Below are positions 7,700-15,667 of a DNA stretch of 64,000 bases, piece after piece. The translations under genes and the position numbers were made by a program. Origin of the DNA: DATDIC01 sp963777625 (lineage in GTDB: Bacteria > Pseudomonadota > Alphaproteobacteria > Acetobacterales > Acetobacteraceae); contig CAVZRO010000001.1 in NCBI GenBank assembly GCA_963777625.1, positions 372,001 through 436,000 of the forward strand. Reading direction: 5' to 3'. Position 1 is the stretch's first letter. Every line of letters begins with the position of its first letter. The notes beneath the pieces were generated by a model. It had not been told where the DNA came from. It ran no database searches and saw only the letters and a list, made by a program, of their open reading frames with translations.

Positions 7700-8433
7700 C
7701 GAAGCTGACGCTCTACCCGGCAATCGACCTGAAGGACGGTGCCTGCGTCCGCCTGCGCCGGGGCGACATGGACCAGGCGACGGTCTATTCCACCGACCCG
7801 GCGGCCCAGGCACAGAGCTGGCAGCAGGCGGGATTTGCCTGGCTGCACGTGGTCGATCTGAACGGCGCGCTTGCCGGGCATCCGGTCAACGGGGCGGCGG
7901 TACGGGACATCCTCGCCGCCGTCGTCATCCCGGTGCAGCTCGGCGGCGGCATCCGCGATATGGCCAGCCTGGAAAGCTGGCTTGCCGCTGGGGTGCGCCG
8001 CGTTGTGCTGGGCAGCGCGGCGGTGAAGACGCCGGCGCTGGTGAAGCAGGCCTGCCGGGCGTTTCCCGGCCGCGTCGCGGTCGGCATCGATACGTGCGGG
8101 GGCCGCGCCGCCACCGACGGGTGGTCCGAACAATCGGACCTGGATGCAGCCGAGCTGGCGCTGCGGTTCGAGGATTGCGGCGCCGCGGCGATCATCTACA
8201 CGGATATCAGCCGCGACGGCATGCTGACCGGCCTGAACCTGGAGGCAACCGCCGCCCTGGCCCGCCGCCTCTCGACGCCGGTGATCGCCTCCGGCGGGGT
8301 TGCCGGACTCGCGGACGTGGTGGCGCTGCGAGACGCGGCGCCCGGCACCAGCCTGGACGGCATGATCATCGGCCGCGCGCTGTACGACGGCCGGCTCGAT
8401 CCGGCTGCGGCGCTCGCCGCCTTGCGTGAATAG
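7696..8433 (+). CDS. hisA: ProFAR isomerase (phosphoribosylformimino-AICAR-P isomerase)
   Basis: A 245-residue TIM barrel that isomerises ProFAR to PRFAR. The N-terminal catalytic Asp11 is in LYPAIDLKDG and the second Asp in YTDISRDGM; the phosphate loops LGGGIRD and ASGGV are present. I start it at the TTG at 7696, which overlaps the GNAT stop (TTGA) and gives the family-standard N-terminus; the frame is open further upstream but that part lies in the GNAT gene. A 117-bp gap separates it from hisF, the only real break in the cluster. Confidence 0.94.
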   Translation: MTKLTLYPAIDLKDGACVRLRRGDMDQATVYSTDPAAQAQSWQQAGFAWLHVVDLNGALAGHPVNGAAVRDILAAVVIPVQLGGGIRDMASLESWLAAGVRRVVLGSAAVKTPALVKQACRAFPGRVAVGIDTCGGRAATDGWSEQSDLDAAELALRFEDCGAAAIIYTDISRDGMLTGLNLEATAALARRLSTPVIASGGVAGLADVVALRDAAPGTSLDGMIIGRALYDGRLDPAAALAALRE

Positions 8434-8550
8434 TTAACCAGCCTCGACCTAAACAAGTTGCGATAGTCGTCCGGTGCCATGGGACCGGTCGCGCCCTAAA
8501 TCGCGCTTCTCGCTTGCCATGCTCACGCAGCGTCATACTAAAAGGCGACA

Positions 8551-9321
8551 ATGCTGAAGCTCCGTGTCATCCCTTGCCTTGATGTGAAGGATGGCCGGGT
8601 CGTCAAGGGCGTGAACTTCGTCGCCCTCCGCGATGCCGGTGATCCGGTGGAGCAGGCCGCCCTGTATGATGCGGCTGGCGCCGACGAGCTGTGCTTCCTC
8701 GATATCACCGCCAGCCACGAAAACCGCGACACCATCCTCGACGTGGTCTCACGCACCGCATCCCGCCTGTTCCTGCCACTGACCGTCGGCGGAGGGGTGC
8801 GCGGCACCGAGGATATCCGCCGGCTTCTGCTGGCCGGTGCGGACAAATGCAGCATGAACTCGGCGGCGGTCGCCCGGCCGGACCTGGTACGCGAAGCCGC
8901 GCGCAAGTTCGGCAGCCAGTGCGTGGTGGTGGCGGTCGATGCGAAGCGAACGTCGCCGGAGGGGTGGGAAGTGTATACGCATGGCGGGCGCCGGCCGACC
9001 GGGCTGGATGCGATCGCCTGGTGCCGCGAGGCCGCGGCCCTTGGGGCGGGCGAGATCCTGCTGACCAGCATGGACCGGGACGGCACCGGGCTGGGGTTCG
9101 ACCTCGATCTGCTGCGGGCGGTTTGTGACGCGGTTCGTGTGCCGGTGATCGCCTCCGGCGGGGTCGGCACGCTGGCGCATTTCGTGGAGGGTGCGCGCGC
9201 GGGTGCCACCGGGCTGCTGGCGGCGAGCATCTTTCACTTCGGCACGTTCAGCATTGCCGACGTGAAATCGGCTCTCGCCGCCGCCGGCTTGCCGGTCAGG
9301 CTGCCACGGCAGGCCGCGTAA
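8551..9321 (+). CDS. hisF: Imidazole glycerol phosphate synthase, cyclase subunit
   Basis: 256 residues, full length. It carries Asp11 in VIPCLDVKDGRVVKG and the second catalytic Asp in LTSMDRDGTG, plus phosphate-binding loops TVGGGVR and IASGGVG. HisF closes the imidazole ring with ammonia passed from HisH. The final A of its TAA is the first base of the hisE ATG (TAATG), so the two are coupled. Because 117 bp separate it from hisA, it may have its own promoter. Confidence 0.96.
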   Translation: MLKLRVIPCLDVKDGRVVKGVNFVALRDAGDPVEQAALYDAAGADELCFLDITASHENRDTILDVVSRTASRLFLPLTVGGGVRGTEDIRRLLLAGADKCSMNSAAVARPDLVREAARKFGSQCVVVAVDAKRTSPEGWEVYTHGGRRPTGLDAIAWCREAAALGAGEILLTSMDRDGTGLGFDLDLLRAVCDAVRVPVIASGGVGTLAHFVEGARAGATGLLAASIFHFGTFSIADVKSALAAAGLPVRLPRQAA

Positions 9322-9839
9322 TGGCCAAGTCGGTCAAAAAGAAGCAGGCAAAGCGGGAGCCGCTGGCCAAGCGACACCGGCGATCGAAATCGCTGCACAA
9401 GCGCGCCAAGGGAAAACCACTCCTCCCCGACACCGAGGTCGAGGTGCCCCGCCCGCCGCCACCACTGTCGATTGGTCCGGGGCCGATCGTGCTCGACCGG
9501 CTGTTCGCGGTGGTGATGGAGCGCCGGGGCGCTGATCCGGCGGTGAGCCACTCGGCCCGCCTGCTGTCGCGCGGCGTGGCGAAGGTCGCGCAGAAATTCG
9601 GCGAAGAGGCGGTCGAGTGCCTGATCGAAGGCGTGGCCGGGAATCGCGCGGCGGTGGTGACCGAAAGCGCGGACGTGCTGTACCACCTGATCGTGCTGTG
9701 GGTGGCGAGCGGGGTGCAGCCGGCCGAGGTCTGGGCCGAATTGAAGCGGCGCGAAGGTGTCAGCGGGATTGCCGAAAAGGCATCGCGCGCGCGCGCATTG
9801 CCGGTTGCCGTCGGGCTGGAGACGACGAAAATCCCCTGA
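9321..9839 (+). CDS. hisE: Phosphoribosyl-ATP pyrophosphatase with basic N-terminal extension
   Basis: A 172-residue protein. Residues about 55-150 are a HisE/MazG-like domain: LDRLFAVVMERRGADP, KFGEEAVE and ESADVLYHLIVLW supply the metal-binding Glu/Asp residues. HisE hydrolyses PR-ATP to PR-AMP, step 2 of the pathway. The family is usually about 90-110 residues long; here about 50 extra residues precede the domain and the first 35 are very rich in Lys/Arg (MAKSVKKKQAKREPLAKRHR). The start is fixed by the TAATG overlap with hisF. The role of the extension is unknown; nucleic acid binding is one guess. Confidence 0.9.
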   Translation: MAKSVKKKQAKREPLAKRHRRSKSLHKRAKGKPLLPDTEVEVPRPPPPLSIGPGPIVLDRLFAVVMERRGADPAVSHSARLLSRGVAKVAQKFGEEAVECLIEGVAGNRAAVVTESADVLYHLIVLWVASGVQPAEVWAELKRREGVSGIAEKASRARALPVAVGLETTKIP

Positions 9840-9840
9840 T

Positions 9841-9900
9841 ACCAGGCGGCGGAAGCGGGCGAGAGTTGGATTCCCGCTTTCGCGGGAATGACGGGATGGG
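9841..9900. repeat. REP-type hairpin after hisE
   Basis: ATTCCCGCTTTCGCGGGAAT (9871-9890) is a nearly perfect palindrome followed by GACGGGATGG. It is preceded by ATACCAGGCGGCGGAAGC, which resembles the short module found beside two MITE copies. It may act as a transcription end or mRNA stabiliser for the his cluster. Confidence 0.65.
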
Positions 9901-10036
9901 TCAGTCTGCGACCCATAATGTCATTCCTACGAAATCAACGCGTCCGCCGACTGGGATAAGAGGGTTATTGCTGGAGGCGGACTCGACAGAAAGCGTGAAT
10001 CACGCTCTCAAGAGTCTGAAGCTCGGGGGGATTCCG

Positions 10037-10417
10037 ATGCCGGTGAGCGGCCTGCAACCTTATGACGATGCGAACATCTTCGCGAAAATCCTGCGCGGGG
10101 AAATCCCCTGCCGGAAACTATACGAGGATGAATGGGCCTTTGCGTTCCACGACATCAGTCCGCAGGCACCGGTGCACGTGCTGATTGTGCCGAAAGGCCG
10201 CTATATTTCGTTCGCCGATTTCAGTGCAAGTGCGCGCGATGAGGAAATCGCCGGATTCGTGCGGGCGGTGGGGAAGATTGCGAAGGATCTGAACCTGGAA
10301 GCACAGGGCTATCGATTGCTGGCAAACATGGGCGAGCACGCCGGCCAGGAAGTGCCGCACTTCCACGTGCATCTGTTCGGCGGCCGGCCGCTGGGTCGGA
10401 TGCTGACCGCCGCCTGA
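10037..10417 (+). CDS. HIT-family protein (histidine triad hydrolase)
   Basis: 126 residues with the triad H108-F-H110-V-H112 in PHFHVHLFGG. HIT proteins hydrolyse nucleoside 5'-phosphoramidates and related aminoacyl adenylates. Other typical blocks are NIFAKILRGEIPC and AFHDISPQAPVHVLIVPK. The ATG at 10037 has GGGGGG 6 bases upstream; the frame is open further back, but the homology starts here. The Hint-type gene lies downstream of the his genes, separated by a 197-bp gap with a REP hairpin, so it may be transcribed separately. Confidence 0.9.
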   Translation: MPVSGLQPYDDANIFAKILRGEIPCRKLYEDEWAFAFHDISPQAPVHVLIVPKGRYISFADFSASARDEEIAGFVRAVGKIAKDLNLEAQGYRLLANMGEHAGQEVPHFHVHLFGGRPLGRMLTAA

Positions 10418-10481
10418 GGTGCTACGAACCCCACTCGACCATTGAAAGGGAGGCGGGCCTCTGAATGGGCCCGGCATTCGC

Positions 10482-11462
10482 ATGCACGAGCATTCGGCTG
10501 TCATGCAGTCTCTGCCGCTCGGGAATTTGCCGGACATGCGCTATCCCGACCGGCGCATCGAAGTGCTCGACCGGCGATTCGCATTCCGCCAGGGCAACGC
10601 GGCGATCGAGCGGATCGCCAGCGGCTTCCGCTGGGCCGAGGGCCCGGTGTTCTTCCGCGACCTGAACTGTCTCATCTGGAGCGACATTCCGAACAACCGG
10701 ATGCTGCGCTGGCTGGCCGAAGACGGGCATGTCAGCGTGTTCCGCTCGCCCTCCAACTATGCCAACGGCAACACCCGCGACCGCGAAGGACGGCTGGTGA
10801 CCTGCGAGCACGATACACGTCGCGTCACCCGCACCGAGCATGACGGGCGCATTACCGTACTGATCGATCGGTTCCAGGGGAAACCACTGAACGCGCCCAA
10901 TGATATTGTGGTGGCGAGCGACGGCGGCATCTGGTTCACCGACCCGGGCTACGGCATCGACGGACCCTATGAGGGCCATGCCGCGCCATGCGAGTTGCCG
11001 CGAAACGTGTACCGGCTGGATCCGGGTACCGGTGAGGCGCAGGTGGCGGCGGATGATTTCGCGCGTCCCAATGGCCTGTGCTTCTCACCCGACGAGCAAC
11101 GCCTGTATGTCGTGGATACCGGCATCTCGCATGGTGGCCCGTCGCATGTCAGGGTGTTTGACGTGCAGGGTGGCCGGCTGCGGAACGGCCGCATCTTTGC
11201 CGACGACTTCGCGCCGGGAATGACCGATGGCATCCGCGCCGACAGTCACGGCAATATCTGGGCGGCGATGGGCTGGGGCGATCCGTCAGAGGACGGGGTG
11301 CGCTGCTACGCGCCCGACGGCACGCTGATCGGGAAGATTCACCTGCCGGAGGTCTGCGCCAATATCTGCTTCGGCGGCCGCAAGAGAGACCGGCTGTTCA
11401 TGTGTGCGAGCACGTCGGTGTACGCGCTCCACCTGAACGCGGAAGGTGCCGCGGTACCCTAG
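10482..11462 (+). CDS. SMP-30/gluconolactonase family protein
   Basis: A 326-residue beta-propeller of the SMP-30/gluconolactonase/LRE family, which opens sugar or other lactones using a divalent cation. Probable metal and substrate residues are seen in RWAEGPVFF (Glu), NAPNDIVV (Asn), RPNGLCFSPDE (Asn) and GMTDGIRAD (Asp). Length agrees with the bacterial members. No signal peptide. The exact substrate cannot be told. It stands alone, with short gaps to both neighbours on the same strand. Confidence 0.85.
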   Translation: MHEHSAVMQSLPLGNLPDMRYPDRRIEVLDRRFAFRQGNAAIERIASGFRWAEGPVFFRDLNCLIWSDIPNNRMLRWLAEDGHVSVFRSPSNYANGNTRDREGRLVTCEHDTRRVTRTEHDGRITVLIDRFQGKPLNAPNDIVVASDGGIWFTDPGYGIDGPYEGHAAPCELPRNVYRLDPGTGEAQVAADDFARPNGLCFSPDEQRLYVVDTGISHGGPSHVRVFDVQGGRLRNGRIFADDFAPGMTDGIRADSHGNIWAAMGWGDPSEDGVRCYAPDGTLIGKIHLPEVCANICFGGRKRDRLFMCASTSVYALHLNAEGAAVP

Positions 11463-11579
11463 TGTCCTGCCCCCGAAGTTCGCTGCTCTTCGCGGCGGAC
11501 GGAGGGGACAAGCAGGCCACTGAAAACAAAGTGCTAGCCGTTACGCCCATATCTTTCGTTCAGCCACGGGGAGTCATCG

Positions 11580-12449
11580 ATGTCGCACATCGCCTATGTG
11601 AATGGCCGCTATCTGCCGCAGCGCGAAGCTGCGGTGAACATCGAGGATCGGGGCTACCAGTTCGCCGACGGCGTGTATGAGGTTGTGCACCTCTATGATG
11701 GTCGCCTGATCGACGAGGATCGGCATCTCGGCCGCTTGGAGCGCTCGCTGCGCGAATTGCGCCTGCCATCGCCGATGGGCCGGACAGCGCTGCGCCAGGT
11801 ACTGCTGGAACTGGCACGCCGCAACCGACTGCGCGACGGGTTGCTGTACATGCAGGTCACTCGCGGCGTCGCCCGTCGCGACCATGCCTTCCCCGTGGTC
11901 CCGCCGCCACCGTCGTTCGTCGCCACCATTCGCCGCATCCCGCCCTACCCGACGGACGTGACCACCTGGACGGCGAGCGCGATCACCCATCCCGATCAGC
12001 GCTGGGACCGCTGCGACATCAAGACGGTGGCGCTGACACCCAACGTGCTGGCCCGCCAGGCGGCGCGCGAGCAGGGCGCGCTCGAAGCGATCCTCGTCGA
12101 TGCGGATGGCATGGTGACCGAGGGCGCCGCGACCAACTTCTGGATCGTCGATGCAACGGGCGTGCTGCGCACGCGGCATCTGGACCACGGGATTCTACCG
12201 GGTTGCACGCGCAATGCATTGCTGGAGCTGATCGGGCAGCACGGCGTTGATTTCGCCGAAGGCGCGTTCAGCGTGCAAGAAATGAATGCCGCGCGAGAGG
12301 CATTTATCACGAGTGCAACCAGCTTCGTGAAGCCGATTGTGCAGATCGATCGACATCCCGTTGGAGATGGCACGGTCGGCCCCGTAACGCGCCGGTTGTT
12401 CGATATGTTCGCGCTGCACGTGAAGGGTGGCCTGCGCAATGTCGCCTGA
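11580..12449 (+). CDS. D-amino-acid transaminase-like PLP enzyme (class IV)
   Basis: 289 residues of fold-type IV aminotransferase. The PLP lysine is Lys148 in DRCDIKTVALTPNVLA, and the conserved EGAATNFWIV and TRNALLELI blocks follow. The best fit is D-alanine aminotransferase (D-alanine + 2-oxoglutarate to pyruvate + D-glutamate), which feeds cell-wall D-glutamate; branched-chain aminotransferase and aminodeoxychorismate lyase share the fold and cannot be fully excluded. The first residues MSHIAYVNGRYLP are typical of the D-amino-acid branch. Start ATG 11580 is preceded by ACGGGGAG. Confidence 0.82.
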   Translation: MSHIAYVNGRYLPQREAAVNIEDRGYQFADGVYEVVHLYDGRLIDEDRHLGRLERSLRELRLPSPMGRTALRQVLLELARRNRLRDGLLYMQVTRGVARRDHAFPVVPPPPSFVATIRRIPPYPTDVTTWTASAITHPDQRWDRCDIKTVALTPNVLARQAAREQGALEAILVDADGMVTEGAATNFWIVDATGVLRTRHLDHGILPGCTRNALLELIGQHGVDFAEGAFSVQEMNAAREAFITSATSFVKPIVQIDRHPVGDGTVGPVTRRLFDMFALHVKGGLRNVA

Positions 12450-12566
12450 ATCCGCTCAATGGAGTATGGTTTCGCGCGAGCAAAGCTGCCATTCTGCATG
12501 TAACGAAATAGTGGTACTAGCCAGGGATGGACGGAGTTCGAACTTAGAGCTGCGCTGGGCGGGGGG

Positions 12567-13301
12567 TTGATTGAGACGCTGTATCAACCAATCGTCCGGC
12601 TGGATACCGGCGGCCTTGTTGGGCTCGAAGTCCTTGCGCGCCTGAACCACCCGCGCCTCGGAACCATCCTGCCCGAGCATTTCGTGCCTCAACTCGAAGA
12701 TGCCGGTCTGGCCGCGGAACTGACCGAACGGGTGGCAGGTTCCGCATTCGCCGACATCAGCACAGCTTCCATCGCGCCGTTCGACGTGACGATCGGGATC
12801 AACCTGCCGCTCGACGTGCTTTTGGTACCGGCCGCGCTCGTGCGCCTGGATGCGCAGCGCCAAGCGGCCGGGTTGCGTGCGGCGCAGGTGGTCATCGAAC
12901 TCACCGAAAGCCAGCCGGTGACCGATCTGCCGGTGCTGCGTCGCGCCACCGAACGGTTTCGGGCGGCCGGGTACCGCGCCCTCATCGACGACGTCGCACC
13001 ATCCGTGCCGTTCGTGGCGGAACTGATGGACATGGCGTTTTCCGGCCTGAAGCTCGACAAAGCGTTGGTACAAGCGATTCCGCATTCCACCGAGTTGCGC
13101 GCCTTTGCCCGGCGGATCATCTCGCTTGCGTCGGCACGCGGACTGACCGTCATCGCCGAGGGTGTGGAAGACCTGGCGACCTGGCGAGTGATGCGCGACA
13201 TGGGTGCGCATCATGCGCAAGGATTCTTCGTGGCGTATCCGCTGGCGGCGGCGGACGTGCCCGACTGGATCCTTCACTGGCACGGGGTGCCTGCCGCCTG
13301 A
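12567..13301 (+). CDS. Stand-alone EAL-domain protein (c-di-GMP phosphodiesterase-like)
   Basis: 244 residues covering one EAL domain, which hydrolyses cyclic di-GMP to pGpG. The catalytic set appears complete: Glu in the EAL-equivalent GLEVLARL (EVL), Asn in INLPLDV, Glu in IELTESQ, Asp-Asp in LIDDVAPS, Lys in GLKLDKA, Glu in AEGVED and Gln in AQGFFVAYPL. No GGDEF or sensor domain is attached. The best conventional start is the TTG at 12567, but the domain-like reading continues upstream (ELRAALGGG) as far as a TAA at 12501 with no start codon. An ATG at 12527 lies in another frame and hits a stop after 7 codons, so a single-base shift near 12540 is possible. Confidence 0.82.
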   Translation: MIETLYQPIVRLDTGGLVGLEVLARLNHPRLGTILPEHFVPQLEDAGLAAELTERVAGSAFADISTASIAPFDVTIGINLPLDVLLVPAALVRLDAQRQAAGLRAAQVVIELTESQPVTDLPVLRRATERFRAAGYRALIDDVAPSVPFVAELMDMAFSGLKLDKALVQAIPHSTELRAFARRIISLASARGLTVIAEGVEDLATWRVMRDMGAHHAQGFFVAYPLAAADVPDWILHWHGVPAA

Positions 13302-13302
13302 T

Positions 13303-13331
13303 ATACCCAGCTTCCTGCGGAAGCTGGGTAT
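13303..13331 (+). terminator. Hairpin terminator after the EAL gene
   Basis: ATACCCAGCTTCC and GGAAGCTGGGTAT form a perfect 13-bp stem with a 3-base loop (TGC). It starts one base after the EAL stop codon. Only a short T-run (TCGTCTTT) follows, so it is a good stem but a modest intrinsic terminator. Confidence 0.7.
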
Positions 13332-13462
13332 CGTCTTTGGTTTGCGCGCCGCCGCCCGCCAACCCGGCACGCGGCATGCTCCGACGATCCCCGGAGGAAG
13401 CGAGACCTCGGGCCGCTGGCATGAATTGCCGCCATGAGCCCGATACCTGCTATTCTGTCCAC

Positions 13463-15340
13463 ATGACGGCGACGAGAACCGCGGCGCAGCCGGGCCAAGT
13501 GACGATCGGCCGCAACGATGCGTGCCCCTGCGGCAGCGGGCGCAAGTTCAAGCAATGCTGTGGAAACGCGAAGCCCGCACATGCCGACCTCGCCGCACTC
13601 ACCCTTGCCGGCGGCGTGTTCGACCGCGCCGAGGATCTCCTGCGACCACGCGTTGTCGAGCCTTCGGGCGTCCCGCGCCCGGCTGCTAAAGATCGCCGTC
13701 CGGTTGCGGTCGAACGTTACGCGACCGCCGGGATGCGCGCGCTGGCCATGGGGCAGGTGCAGGAAGCCGTATCCGCATTGCATGAAGCGGTGCGGCTCGA
13801 TCCGGAGGACGCGGGCCTACAGCATCGGCTCGGGCTCGCGCTCGCCGCGGCACAGGATTTCGCAGCAGCGGCAGAGGCATTCGGGCGTGCCCTGGCGCTG
13901 CGCCCGGGCTTCGCCGAGGCGCAGTACCAGCTCGCGGTGAGCCTGGACCAGCAGGGGCGGGACGCCGAAGCGATCGCCGCGTACCAGCGGGCCGTGGAGC
14001 TGACACCCCGGCTGGCCGCTGCCCTTATCCGGCTCGGCGACCTGCTGGAGCGGAACGCCCAGCCCGATCGGGCGATCGAGTGCTTTCGTCGCGCCGTCAT
14101 GGCACAACCCGGCGGCCCCGACGGCCGGCTTCATCGGGTGCGGCTGCTGATGGCCGAAGGCCGGATGAACGAGGCGGAGCCGCTGCTCCGGCAGGTGGTC
14201 GCGCTGGAGCCGGGTTCCTGGGCGGGGCGCAAGATTCTGGCTGACCTGCTGACCGCGCAGGGCCGGTTCGAGGAGGCTGTTCAGTCCTTCGACGCCGCGA
14301 TCGCCGCCAATCCGCGTCAGGCGCTGGCGCATTACGGGCTGGCGATGGCACGCAAGCTGACCGACGCGGACCGCTGGCGAATCGACCGCATGATCGCGCT
14401 GCTGGATGACCCGGCGTTGCCGCAAGGCGACCGCATGACACTGCATTTCGCGGCCGGCAAAGGTTTGGCCGATGTCGGCGACTATCAGGCGGCGATGCGC
14501 CATTTCGACCACGCCAACCAGATCCGCGCACAGACCGCACACTTCGACCAGGCGGCGTTCGCGGCACGGATCGATCAGTTGATTGCCGCCATCACCCCGG
14601 CGCTGCTGGCGGAACGGCGAGACTACGCAACCGACGACGAAGCACCGCTGCTGATCATCGGCATGCCGCGATCGGGCACGACCCTGGTGGAGCAGATCGT
14701 GTCCAGCCATTCGCGGATTGTGGCCGGCGGGGAGATTACCTTCTGGGTGACGCGCGATCCCGAACTGGAGCTGCGCGACCGCACCAGGTTTCAACCCGAC
14801 GAAGCGCGCGCCATGGCAGCGGAGTACCTGTCCCGCCTGCGCCGGATCGGGCCCGAGGCGCGGCTTGTCACCGACAAGCTGCCGTTCAACTTCCTTCGCC
14901 TCGGCCTGATTCACATGCTGCTGCCCCGCGCCCGCATCATCCATTGCCGGCGCAACCCGATCGACACCTGCCTGTCGATCTATTCGCTGCAATTCCGGGC
15001 GCGGATGGATTTCGCCGCGAGCAAGAGCGACCTGGCATTCGTCTATCGGCAGTACGAACGTCTTATGGAGCACTGGCGGGCGGTGCTGCCGCCCGACCGG
15101 TTTCTGGACGTGGACTACGAGACGCTGGTCGCCGAACCGGCCGCGCAGACGCAGCGTCTGATCGAATTTACCGGACTTGATTGGGAGGCAGCCTGCCTGC
15201 GCCCGGAGCAGAACCAGCGCACCGTGGACACCGCCAGCATGTGGCAGGCGCGCCAGCCGGTGTACCGCGATTCGGTCGAGCGCTGGCGCCGCTACGAGCC
15301 CTGGATCGGCGAGCTACGCGATTTGCTGCCCGCCGAATAG
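13463..15340 (+). CDS. SEC-C/TPR/sulfotransferase fusion protein
   Basis: 625 residues from the ATG at 13463. Residues 20-34 are a SEC-C zinc motif (ACPCGSGRKFKQCCG). Residues about 90-330 hold six or more TPR units (for example LAMGQVQEAVSALHEAVRLD). The C-terminal part is a sulfotransferase: IIGMPRSGTTLVEQIVSSH near residue 396 is the PAPS phosphosulfate loop, followed by VTDKLPFNFLRLG and HCRRNPIDTCLSIYS for the 3'-phosphate. It would transfer sulfate from PAPS to an unknown acceptor, possibly a protein or glycan picked by the TPRs. A longer frame starts at 13337 but adds no recognisable sequence. TPR-sulfotransferases are common in alphaproteobacteria; the N-terminal SEC-C is less usual. 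Confidence 0.88.
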   Translation: MTATRTAAQPGQVTIGRNDACPCGSGRKFKQCCGNAKPAHADLAALTLAGGVFDRAEDLLRPRVVEPSGVPRPAAKDRRPVAVERYATAGMRALAMGQVQEAVSALHEAVRLDPEDAGLQHRLGLALAAAQDFAAAAEAFGRALALRPGFAEAQYQLAVSLDQQGRDAEAIAAYQRAVELTPRLAAALIRLGDLLERNAQPDRAIECFRRAVMAQPGGPDGRLHRVRLLMAEGRMNEAEPLLRQVVALEPGSWAGRKILADLLTAQGRFEEAVQSFDAAIAANPRQALAHYGLAMARKLTDADRWRIDRMIALLDDPALPQGDRMTLHFAAGKGLADVGDYQAAMRHFDHANQIRAQTAHFDQAAFAARIDQLIAAITPALLAERRDYATDDEAPLLIIGMPRSGTTLVEQIVSSHSRIVAGGEITFWVTRDPELELRDRTRFQPDEARAMAAEYLSRLRRIGPEARLVTDKLPFNFLRLGLIHMLLPRARIIHCRRNPIDTCLSIYSLQFRARMDFAASKSDLAFVYRQYERLMEHWRAVLPPDRFLDVDYETLVAEPAAQTQRLIEFTGLDWEAACLRPEQNQRTVDTASMWQARQPVYRDSVERWRRYEPWIGELRDLLPAE

Positions 15341-15354
15341 AGCACTATCAGTAT

Positions 15355-15380
15355 CGTCATTCCCGCGCCGGCGGGAATCG
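15355..15380. repeat. REP-type hairpin
   Basis: ATTCCCGCGCCGGCGGGAAT is a perfect palindrome preceded by CGTC, 15 bp after the sulfotransferase stop. The stretch from here to 15667 has no gene; it holds this hairpin, a short repeat module (about 15402-15450, with GGCACGACGAACAGAG) and MITE copy B. Confidence 0.7.
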
Positions 15381-15446
15381 ACCTTCCACCCGCTGGGCAC
15401 CTCCCGCGTCGGCACGACGAACAGAGCCACCGTGTCGGCCGCCTGG

Positions 15447-15658
15447 TATCATACTTGACCGCATTGAGAATGACCCATCCTGCCGGTGTTGCCCGGAGTA
15501 AGGTGAAGCGAACGAGCGGCGCGGTGGGTGACAAAGTCGTGGATGGCCGGGACAAGCCGGCCAGGACGGAAAGGGGCCGGCCATGACGGAAGGGCCGGCC
15601 ATGACGGAAAGGGGCCGGCCATGACGGGAAGGGTCAGCATCAACGCGGGTTGGTATTA
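15447..15658 (+). repeat. MITE-like dispersed element, copy B (longest)
   Basis: 212 bp. Left end is TATCATACTTGACCGCATTG; right end is GGTCAGCATCAACGCGGGTT followed by GGTATTA. The core AAGCGAACGAGCGGCGCGG and ACAAAGTCGTGGATGGCC is intact. The internal block has four units of GGCCGGCCATGACGGAAAGG or close variants, the highest number in this window. It ends 10 bp from the stop codon of the iron-type alcohol dehydrogenase gene. Confidence 0.85.
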
Positions 15659-15667
15659 GGCGAAATG

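Noticed and set aside
15540..15640. CRISPR-like array in the tandem GGCCGGCCATGACGG units
   Set aside because: Units are about 20 bp and directly adjacent without unique spacers; no cas genes. They are a minisatellite block inside the MITE-like element.
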